From: Thermoleophilia bacterium
Lineage (GTDB): Bacteria; Actinomycetota; Thermoleophilia; Gaiellales; Gaiellaceae
NCBI GenBank assembly: GCA_013362295.1
Contig: JABFWJ010000095.1
Coordinates: forward strand, 1 to 5,746
Length of the DNA stretch: 5,746 nt
Direction of reading: 5' to 3'
Under the pieces are notes generated by a model that was not told where the DNA came from, searched no databases, and saw only the letters and a program-made list of their open reading frames with translations. Below, piece after piece: positions 1 to 5,175 of this stretch. Each line of letters starts with the position of its first letter. Within the stretch, counting starts at the first letter, position 1. Both the position numbers and the translations under genes were made by a program.

Positions 1-471
1 ATGTGACTTCGCCGGTGCGGCCGGCACGACGGAGTAGCTCGTCGTCACGACCGGGACCTTCGTGCTGCGCCGTGCTTGCGCGGGTGCGGCCGTGCGCGCG
101 ACACGACGCGGAACGCTGCGCTGCGCGTGCTGCGCCGGCGGGAGCTGCAGCGGCGCTGCCGGGGCCGGCGCGTGCAAGCCGGGCACCGCGAGCCGCGGGA
201 AGCGGGCGACAGGAACCGTGAGCTCGGGAAGCGCCTCGACCGCCACGACCGGTGCCGGTGCGTTGCGGATCGCGGCGATCACGCCCGGGTTGACGTACAT
301 CAGCGCGAGGCTGAGACCTCCAACCAGCGCGAGCCAGTAGCGAATCGTCCTGGTGCGGAGCGCATCAAGACTGATCGCGTCCGCTGGACCCTGTCCGACG
401 ACGTACGAAGACGTGACCGCTTCCCCCCTGCTTCCCCTGAAACCCCGACTGCTGACTGACGGCGAACGCAA
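1..471 (-). CDS. Membrane-anchored Pro/Ala-rich protein, 3' end outside window
   Basis: I do not recognise this gene. The minus-strand frame stays open from at least position 540 to the left edge. It reads as a short polar N-terminus, a basic stretch (ALRTRTIRYW), one hydrophobic segment (WLALVGGLSLALMYV, about positions 342-295), then a long Pro/Ala/Val-rich region with Arg clusters (PRRVARTAA, QARRS) that looks like a disordered exported linker. This suggests a type II single-pass membrane protein or uncleaved signal anchor with its bulk outside the cell. The start is uncertain. The only canonical in-frame starts are TTG at 471 (used here) and ATG at 300, which would remove most of the membrane segment. 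A G-rich Shine-Dalgarno-like run at 422-429 points instead to GTC at 417 or ACG at 414. It follows the lipoprotein gene after 56 bases that contain a perfect palindrome. The C-terminus is missing, so a functional domain may lie outside the window. Confidence 0.5.
   Translation of the reverse strand, partial: MRSPSVSSRGFRGSRGEAVTSSYVVGQGPADAISLDALRTRTIRYWLALVGGLSLALMYVNPGVIAAIRNAPAPVVAVEALPELTVPVARFPRLAVPGLHAPAPAAPLQLPPAQHAQRSVPRRVARTAAPAQARRSTKVPVVTTSYSVVPAAPAKSH
422..429 (-). promoter_or_regulatory. Shine-Dalgarno-like purine run of the leftmost gene
   Basis: On the minus strand this reads AGGGGGGA. It is followed after 5 bases by GTC (417-415) and after 8 bases by ACG (414-412), both in the open frame of the leftmost gene. 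No ATG, GTG or TTG in that frame lies at a usable distance. Codons downstream of this run look more coding-like, with more G/C at third positions, than those between it and TTG 471. The run may therefore mark the true translation start. Confidence 0.35.
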
Positions 472-496
472 CCGTACGTATCGCCCAAGGGCAGCG

Positions 497-518
497 CAAT
501 AGGCCGATCGGCCTATTG
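497..518. repeat. 22-bp perfect palindrome, candidate operator or hairpin
   Basis: The 11-base half CAATAGGCCGA is followed directly by its exact reverse complement, giving an uninterrupted dyad with the core GGCCGATCGGCC. It lies in the 56-base gap between the lipoprotein stop codon (528) and the possible TTG start (471) of the leftmost gene. As RNA it could fold into a 9-bp stem with a GATC loop. A smaller dyad, GCCC-AA-GGGC, sits beside it at 483-492. Neither strand has a T-run after the stem, so a standard intrinsic terminator is not supported. A binding site for a dimeric repressor controlling the leftmost gene, or a factor-dependent or RNA-stabilising 3' hairpin for the lipoprotein transcript, are the main options. 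Confidence 0.6.
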
Positions 519-527
519 TGATTCGGG

Positions 528-1331
528 TTAGGGCAACGCCCGCTGCAACCGGTCCCGCTCGCGCTGCACGCGCATCGCGAGGGCGTCCACGCTCGCCACG
601 CGCGCGTTGTACGTGAGCACAGCATCGCGTTGGGCGCGCTGGCGGGCGCGCGTGTCGGAGCTCACGGAGACGACCGAGAGCGCGTGCTCCGCCCGCGCCA
701 CCGCCGTGCGATCGCGGGCTCTCACGGCGCGTTCGAGCTGACCCAGGGTCGTCTCGAGACCGGTCAGGCGCTGCAGCTGAGCGTCGTACTGCGGCCGCTC
801 GACGGCCGGCGGGCGCAGCGTGCGCACCCGCGCTGCCGCCGCCGCGACGGCCGCGCGGTACCGGTGCAGCGCGGCCGCGACGGACACGGGGTCAGTCGCC
901 GACTTCAGCGTCGTGTGGGCAGACGTGTTGGCAGCGGCAAGTGGCCGCAGCGCGTCGGCGAATGACGGGCCGAAGACCGACAGCGTGCGCAACTCGCCTG
1001 CGAGCGATTCTTCGCGTGCGATCAACGCGAGCAGGAGCCGGTGCAGCCTGCGGGCGGACGCGGGCGGCGTCACTCGTTCGAGCCGGACGTGCAGGCGATG
1101 AAACGTGCGTTGTGCGCGTGCGAGTGCGGCTGTCGCCACGCGCATGTCACGAGCCTTCGAGAACGTGACCGTTGCGTCGGACACCGCCTCGACCTGCTTG
1201 TGCAGCGCAAGCTCGATCGCGTTGACGTGGGAGATGTAGCCGCGCACCGCGTCCCGCGATGCGTGCGAAGGAGCGTGGCCGCCGCAGCCGGTCAGCGGAA
1301 GCAGCGCGGCGAGCACGGCCAGCCGGCGCAC
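528..1331 (-). CDS. Helical lipoprotein of unknown function
   Basis: This predicts a 267-residue protein. The GTG start at 1331 was chosen because it gives a compact lipoprotein signal peptide: two Arg residues, a hydrophobic stretch LAVLAALLP, then the lipobox LTGC with the acylated Cys at residue 16. The frame stays open further upstream only by running antiparallel codon noise through the preceding gene. The mature part (about 20-267) is strongly alpha-helical and rich in Ala, Arg and Leu, with heptad-like spacing. It contains two similar helical units, each built around a Pro-Pro turn (VTPPASARR at about 87-95 and LRPPAVERP at about 172-180). It should be attached to the outer face of the cytoplasmic membrane. 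No enzyme motif is visible. The start is 5 bases after the stop of the duplicated secreted protein, so the two are probably one transcript. A scaffold or cell-envelope role is only a guess. Confidence 0.82.
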   Translation of the reverse strand: MRRLAVLAALLPLTGCGGHAPSHASRDAVRGYISHVNAIELALHKQVEAVSDATVTFSKARDMRVATAALARAQRTFHRLHVRLERVTPPASARRLHRLLLALIAREESLAGELRTLSVFGPSFADALRPLAAANTSAHTTLKSATDPVSVAAALHRYRAAVAAAAARVRTLRPPAVERPQYDAQLQRLTGLETTLGQLERAVRARDRTAVARAEHALSVVSVSSDTRARQRAQRDAVLTYNARVASVDALAMRVQRERDRLQRALP

Positions 1332-1336
1332 GAGGG

Positions 1337-2701
1337 CTACTTCGTCAGCTCGACGAGCGAGGTGCTGCCGTCGCCGTGCTTGAACTGGAGCTTGACGAGC
1401 CCGCGGTCCGGCGCGAACCAGCTCGTGCGCGTCCCGCTGCCGAACGGAAAACCCCGCTGTTTCATCGTCGTGCGGACGGCGAGCGCACGGAACGTCCCTG
1501 CGGGAACGGTCACCTTCTGCACGCCGAGCACCGTCGACTTGCCGGTGACGCCGTAGACGGCGAACTCGCTGCTCCCGGCGCCGACGGACCACGCGTCGCC
1601 CGCGACGGGATACTCACCGAGCACGGGGTTGATCCCGAACGACATCAGGTCGAACGGCGTGAAGAAATGACGGCGCTTCGTGGCCGGGAGCGCGGCGGGG
1701 CCGAGCGGCGGAAACTTCGCGAGCGACGCCGCCTTGACCGTCGCCGAGATGTTCGTGAGGCCGTCGGTGCGCTGCGTGAGGAAGTAGAGCCCCGCGCAGC
1801 GGATGGGACCGGAAAGACAGTTGACGAGGAGCCGGGAGGAGCCGTTCGCGACCTGATCGATGACGAACTTCTCGACCTCGGGCTTCGCGAGGTGCTTCGC
1901 GTTCGTCCAGCGGTAGGTGCCCTTGAGCCCCTTGCGCATCGGGAACCAGTTGACGTCCGAGGGCGGCGGCTTCGCGGTCTGGTTCGTCGACTGCAGGACG
2001 GCGATCGTGACCGGTGCGGTCGCACCGCCTGCGTGCTGGAAGACGACCTTCACCGGCCCGACGCCGTACACCCACCACACCGTCTTGACGCCGCTGCCGT
2101 ACGGATCGCCGAGCGCACCTGCCTGCACCACGTCCGTGCGGATCTTCGCCGCGACGACAGGCGCGGAGAACGCGGGCACGCTCACCGCCTCGGTGCCGAC
2201 GTACGTCGAAGTGCTCGTGATGCTCTGGTCGCCGCCGACGCCGGTCCAGGTGGTGCCTCGCAGAAGCGGCTCGGCGAGGAGAGGGGTCAGGCTCCCCCAG
2301 ATCACGTTGTAGTAGGTGGAGGCCAGGCTGTTCGGGCACGGGCCGGCATTGGCACAGAGGATCGGGAAGCTCGGCGGCGGCGCATTCGACGACCAGAACG
2401 GCGAGACGACCGAGATGCCGCCGCCGTTCTCCTGCAGCGCGATCGTGCCGGTGCTGGTGACCGAGTCGCTCGCGTTCCCCTGGCCCTCCGTTGTCCAGCC
2501 GAGCGTGAACGAGTTCCCCTTCGTGCTCTTGACCGACACCTGCTCGCTCGTCGGCGTCGTGTTGTACTGGCTGTCGACCCAGCTGTACGTCCACGTCGCG
2601 TCGGCACCGTGGGGCAGCCAGCTGTCGGCGAGCGCAGACGGAGCCGCGGTGAGCGCGCACAGCAAGACGGCCGCGATGACCCCCCGTTTCACGCCGGGCA
2701 C
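1337..2701 (-). CDS. Secreted protein with two copies of a ~205-residue module
   Basis: This predicts a 454-residue exported protein starting at GTG 2701. A second GTG at 2692 would remove only three residues. A Sec signal peptide is clear: VKRG, then a hydrophobic IAAVLLCALTAA, with a likely cleavage after PSALA (residue 25). The rest is Ser/Thr/Gly/Val-rich and beta-type, with no membrane segment. Residues about 27-240 and 250-454 are two diverged copies of one module. Matching pieces are SWLPHGADATWTYSW with NWFPMRKGLKGTYRW, LLRGTTWTGVGG with PVAGDAWSVGAG, and VPAF...PYGSGVKTVWWVYGVGPVKVVF with VPAGTF...FPFGSGTRTSWFAPDRGLVKLQF. The last block resembles the C-terminal pattern of DUF3108/TapB-like envelope proteins (VPAGTF, then W-x-AP-x-x-GLVK), a tentative family link. 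Each half has one close Cys pair (116/122 and 295/302) that could form a disulfide. It lies upstream of, and likely in one operon with, the lipoprotein. Function unknown. Confidence 0.85.
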   Translation of the reverse strand: MPGVKRGVIAAVLLCALTAAPSALADSWLPHGADATWTYSWVDSQYNTTPTSEQVSVKSTKGNSFTLGWTTEGQGNASDSVTSTGTIALQENGGGISVVSPFWSSNAPPPSFPILCANAGPCPNSLASTYYNVIWGSLTPLLAEPLLRGTTWTGVGGDQSITSTSTYVGTEAVSVPAFSAPVVAAKIRTDVVQAGALGDPYGSGVKTVWWVYGVGPVKVVFQHAGGATAPVTIAVLQSTNQTAKPPPSDVNWFPMRKGLKGTYRWTNAKHLAKPEVEKFVIDQVANGSSRLLVNCLSGPIRCAGLYFLTQRTDGLTNISATVKAASLAKFPPLGPAALPATKRRHFFTPFDLMSFGINPVLGEYPVAGDAWSVGAGSSEFAVYGVTGKSTVLGVQKVTVPAGTFRALAVRTTMKQRGFPFGSGTRTSWFAPDRGLVKLQFKHGDGSTSLVELTK

Positions 2702-2717
2702 GGTAGCTGCCCGTGCC
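2697..2717 (-). promoter_or_regulatory. Hairpin overlapping the GTG start of the duplicated secreted protein
   Basis: A 7-bp inverted repeat (GGCACGG and CCGTGCC) separated by 7 bases places the GTG start at 2701-2699 inside one arm of a G/C-rich stem. No good Shine-Dalgarno sequence precedes the start. The stem could limit translation initiation, or it may be a chance dyad in GC-rich DNA. If translation began at GTG 2692 the start codon would lie just outside the stem. Confidence 0.3.
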
Positions 2718-2763
2718 GCCGGTCGCCTGGGCCGCGCGCCCTAGTCTCGCAGCCCTTGCGGCC

Positions 2764-2930
2764 TAGAGGCTTGATGTGGATTGAGGTGCTTGCGGGGATG
2801 GCTCAGACCAAGCAGGTCGCCCGGCACGGGCGCAGGACATAGCGGTACCTACGTTCAAGCGCGGGCCGGGCGAGATGCGCCGTGTCTGAGCCACCATCCG
2901 CGAGTGCCTGAAATCCACATCAAGCCTCTA
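2764..2930. mobile_element. Non-coding inverted-repeat element, MITE-like, TA-flanked
   Basis: The left arm (about 2764-2829) and the reverse complement of the right arm (about 2930-2865) match closely. The outermost 19 bases are identical (TAGAGGCTTGATGTGGATT). Inside are shared blocks TGGCTCAGAC and TCGCCCGGC, joined by more diverged stretches with small indels. The roughly 35-base centre contains GGTACC. If the outer TA on each side is a target duplication, the element proper is 163 bp with ends GAGGCTTG. TA duplication is typical of IS630/Tc1-mariner elements, so a MITE derived from such an element is the leading reading. No transposase is encoded. It begins exactly after the stop codon of the Ig-domain gene and ends 62 bases before the next gene. 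As RNA it would form a long hairpin that could reduce read-through or set mRNA ends. Two facing copies of a shorter repeat are an alternative. Confidence 0.6.
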
Positions 2931-3791
2931 CTACGAAACGATGGCAGTGGGCGCCGACAGCGCGGCGGCCGAGCCGAACCGGTTGGTCGCCTTCACCACG
3001 ACGTGGAGCGTCGCGCCGACGTCCGCGGGGGTGACGGTGTAGGTCTGGGCCGTGGCGCCCGCGATGTCGGCGCAGTTCGCGCCGGCCGCGTCGCAGTGCT
3101 GCCACTGGTAGGCGAAGGTCGCGTCGCTCGCGGTCCACGTTCCCGGCGACGCGGTCAGCGCCTGGCCCTGCTGAGCCGTCCCGGTGACGGACGGTGCAGC
3201 GATCCCAGTCGGCGAGAGCTCGGTCGCGATGTGACGCGCGATGGCGCCTGCGTACTTGCCCGTGATCGTGATCGGCCGCGTGCCGATCTCGACCATCTCG
3301 ACCAGGACGCGATCGAGGCGGAGGACGATCAGGTTCTCGTAGGCGCGCCTGCCCTTGATCGGCAGGCTGACGGCGATCTCGAAGCCCTGGTCGAAGCCTG
3401 CGACCTTGTGCGGCTGCCCGAGCGCGACGTTCTTCACCTTCACCTTCGCGCCCCTCGCGACGGCCGCCACGAGCGCCTTGCGCCCTGCCGGCGAGTGCAG
3501 CGGCTTCTCGATGGACGCGACGTCCGCCGAGACCTTCGCCGTGCTGTCTGCGAGCGCTGTCTCCGAGTCGAGTTCGATCAGATGGGAGCCCTTGTTCGGC
3601 GCCGCGAACACGAAGGTTCGGGCGTGCGCCGCCGTGTACCCGCTCTCCGTCACCGCACGCTGGTTGACGATCTTCGCGCCCGGCACGTCTGCCGCCTGCA
3701 AGTTCATGGCCTGGACGTCGGGCGACGCCGCGGACGAGCCGGCTGCGAACGCCAGCGCCGAGATCACGACCACCACCGCGATCCGTGCCAT
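2931..3791 (-). CDS. Secreted protein with C-terminal Ig-like domain
   Basis: This predicts a 286-residue protein. ATG 3791 was chosen because it opens a signal peptide: MARI, hydrophobic VVVVISALAFAAG, likely cleaved near SSAAS at about residue 22. The open frame upstream of it overlaps the smpB end and is Ser/Arg-rich noise. Residues about 25-192 form an alpha/beta domain I cannot name. It has a run of strands near 138-178 (FEIAVSLP, ENLIVLRLD, RVLVEMVEIG) followed by a helix (KYAGAIARHIATEL), a layout like actinobacterial LpqN/PknH-type extracytoplasmic sensor domains, but that link is weak. Residues about 196-286 are an Ig-like beta-sandwich of the kind often repeated in Thermoleophilia surface proteins: TGTAQQGQALTASPGTW, YQWQHC, ANCADIAGA, YTVTPADVGATLHVVVKATN. 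It has a Cys pair at 233 and 240. The start is 19 bases after smpB, so co-transcription is likely. An inverted-repeat element begins directly after its TAG stop. Confidence 0.85.
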   Translation of the reverse strand: MARIAVVVVISALAFAAGSSAASPDVQAMNLQAADVPGAKIVNQRAVTESGYTAAHARTFVFAAPNKGSHLIELDSETALADSTAKVSADVASIEKPLHSPAGRKALVAAVARGAKVKVKNVALGQPHKVAGFDQGFEIAVSLPIKGRRAYENLIVLRLDRVLVEMVEIGTRPITITGKYAGAIARHIATELSPTGIAAPSVTGTAQQGQALTASPGTWTASDATFAYQWQHCDAAGANCADIAGATAQTYTVTPADVGATLHVVVKATNRFGSAAALSAPTAIVS

Positions 3792-3810
3792 ACCGCAGCC
3801 TACCCGCCGA

Positions 3811-4269
3811 CTATCCCCGCTGCTTGAGCGCGCGCTCGATCTGGCGCCTGGCGTCGCGCTCCGCGACGTCCCGGCGCTTGTCGCGCTGCTCCTTGCCGCG
3901 GGCAACGGCAAGCTCGACCTTCACCCGGCCGTCCTTGAAGTAGAGCCGCGTCGGAACGATCGTCAGGCCCTTCTCGCGCACCTTTCCGTACAGCGAATCG
4001 ATCTCGCGCCGGTGCAGGAGGAGCTTCCGCGGGCGCATCGGCTCGTGGTTCGCGCGGTTTCCCTGCTCGTACGTCGCGATCTCGAGACCGTGGAGCCAGG
4101 CCTCGCCGTCGCGCACCTCGGCGAACGACTGCGCCATCGTCGTGCGCCCGTCGCGCAGCGACTTGACCTCGGTGCCGGTGAGCACGAGCCCCGCCTCGAG
4201 CCGCTCGAGCAGCTGATAGTCGAACCGCGCGCGGCGGTTCTCGGCGATGAGCTTTTCCTTCACGGCCAT
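3811..4269 (-). CDS. smpB: SsrA-binding protein SmpB
   Basis: This predicts a 152-residue protein of normal SmpB length. SmpB binds tmRNA (SsrA) and brings it to ribosomes stalled on broken mRNAs, so that the nascent chain is tagged for proteolysis and the ribosome is released. Recognition is firm from the conserved OB-fold blocks: EKLIAENRRARFDYQLLERLEAG (residues 5-27), LVLTGTEVKSLRDGR (28-42), the EGEAWL-like RDGEAWLHGLEIATYEQGN (53-71), RPRKLLLHRREI (79-90) and LTIVPTRLYFKDGRVKVELAVARGK (102-126). The Arg/Lys-rich C-terminal tail (from about 126) is the part that enters the decoding site and mRNA channel. Its usual GKKxYDKR motif reads GKEQRDKR here, keeping DKR but lacking the Tyr. ATG 4269 is the natural start; no Shine-Dalgarno sequence precedes it, suggesting a leaderless or very short-leader mRNA. 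It is the first gene of the minus-strand block and diverges from the PspC genes. The tmRNA gene itself is not in the window. Confidence 0.97.
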   Translation of the reverse strand: MAVKEKLIAENRRARFDYQLLERLEAGLVLTGTEVKSLRDGRTTMAQSFAEVRDGEAWLHGLEIATYEQGNRANHEPMRPRKLLLHRREIDSLYGKVREKGLTIVPTRLYFKDGRVKVELAVARGKEQRDKRRDVAERDARRQIERALKQRG

Positions 4270-4350
4270 GGAAGGTCGAGAGTAGCGTTGAGGGTCGGAC
4301 CAGGGTGATGCCGGATGGACGCTGGAACCGCGCGTCGGCACCCTCGAGGC
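4270..4350. promoter_or_regulatory. Divergent promoter region between smpB and the PspC operon
   Basis: This 81-base gap must hold the promoters for both blocks unless transcription enters from outside. On the minus strand a TACTCT hexamer (4284-4279), which fits the TAnnnT form of a -10 box, ends 9 bases before the smpB ATG and would give a nearly leaderless transcript. I see no convincing -35 partner for it. On the plus strand TTGAGG at 4288-4293 could be a -35 element, but no clear -10 follows. No extended palindrome for a regulator was found here. Confidence 0.3.
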
Positions 4351-5175
4351 ATGAGCGAACACATCACACACACCCCTCAGGTCAAGCGTCTCGAGCGCAC
4401 GTCGGACGATCGCCTCATCGCCGGTGTCGCCGGCGGCCTCGGACGCTACTTCGACCTCAGCCCGACCGTCTTCCGGCTCGGGCTCGTTGCCCTCACGCTG
4501 CTCGGCGGCGCGGGCTTCCTCGTCTATCTCGCCGCCGTGCTGGTCATCCCCGAAGAGGGCCAGGATCAGTCCGTCGTCGAGAAGGCGCTCCTCAAGCGCC
4601 GCGACCGGCCCTGGGCGCTGGCCGGACTCGGCGTGGTCGCCCTCATCGTCGCGGCGATCCTCTCCAGCTCCAGCTGGATCCTCGTTCCGGTCGCCGGTCT
4701 GATCATCCTCTGGATCGCCCGTGGGACGAAGGCTCGCACCATCGTCGTCGTCGTGACGGCTCTCGTCGGCGTCCTGGTCGGGGCGCTCGCAACTGCGGCG
4801 ATCGTCGCGTTCTCGTGGTTCGACGTGAGTCTCGGCGACGGTACCGGCAGCCGCGTGTATCAGCCGACTGCGATCTCGGACGTCAAGTCCGCCTACGAGC
4901 TCGGTGTCGGCGACTTGCGTCTGGACCTCTCGCACATCGGTTCCGTCACCAACGCCAAGCACATCAAGGCGTCCGTCGGCATCGGCGAGCTGCGCATCAT
5001 CGTCCCGCGTGACGCGGCCGTAGCGGTCGATGCCCATGCGAAGGTCGGCGACCTGTACGTGCTCCGCCGCCACGACGACGGCCGCAACGCAGCCGTCCGC
5101 TTCGGCAGCGGCAATCCGCTCGTCATCGACGCGAAGGTCGGCGCAGGACGCATCGACGTGGTGCGCGCGGGGTGA
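4351..5175 (+). CDS. PspC-toastrack (LiaF-like C-terminus) membrane protein
   Basis: This predicts 274 residues. ATG 4351 fits because the PspC domain begins soon after it. An in-frame ATG at 4315 would add twelve residues with no conserved look. The only ribosome-site hint is GAGG, very close to the ATG. The PspC domain spans about 12-67: KRLERTSDDRLIAGVAGGLGRYF, then a hydrophobic hairpin FRLGLVALTLLGGAGFLVYLAAVLVIP. Further membrane segments lie at about 89-104, 108-124 and 130-155. Residues about 170-272 form an extracytoplasmic beta-solenoid-like toastrack/LiaF C-terminal domain with recurring short strands: ELGVGDLRLDLS, ASVGIGELRIIVP, AKVGDLYVL, AKVGAGRIDV. In Firmicutes and Actinobacteria such proteins monitor the envelope and restrain a partner kinase. 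The adjoining kinase gene, overlapping by 4 bases and carrying the same PspC domain, supports this. The direction of control and the ligand cannot be read from sequence. Confidence 0.9.
   Translation: MSEHITHTPQVKRLERTSDDRLIAGVAGGLGRYFDLSPTVFRLGLVALTLLGGAGFLVYLAAVLVIPEEGQDQSVVEKALLKRRDRPWALAGLGVVALIVAAILSSSSWILVPVAGLIILWIARGTKARTIVVVVTALVGVLVGALATAAIVAFSWFDVSLGDGTGSRVYQPTAISDVKSAYELGVGDLRLDLSHIGSVTNAKHIKASVGIGELRIIVPRDAAVAVDAHAKVGDLYVLRRHDDGRNAAVRFGSGNPLVIDAKVGAGRIDVVRAG

Noticed and set aside
3..459. Several overlapping plus-strand open frames at the left edge
   Set aside because: They are Arg/Ala-rich without motifs. The minus strand gives a coherent membrane segment followed by a Pro/Ala-rich linker.
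497..518. The palindrome as a rho-independent terminator
   Set aside because: Neither side has a T-run after the stem: the minus strand continues CGCTGCCC and the plus strand TGATTCGG.
1259..2842. Long plus-strand open frame opposite the duplicated secreted protein and lipoprotein
   Set aside because: The translation is an Arg/Glu/Ala/Asp-rich low-complexity product typical of the antisense frame of a GC-rich gene. The minus strand has signal peptides, a lipobox and coherent domains here.
2830..2870. Centre of the inverted-repeat element as a possible tRNA or tmRNA fragment, because of GTTCAAGC
   Set aside because: No acceptor stem, anticodon arm or CCA end can be placed around it. The resemblance is limited to a few bases of a T-loop.
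2781..3827. Plus-strand open frame opposite the Ig-domain protein
   Set aside because: It is Arg/Asp/Gly/His-rich with no domain, its start lies inside the inverted-repeat element, and the opposite strand encodes a recognisable signal peptide and Ig-like domain.
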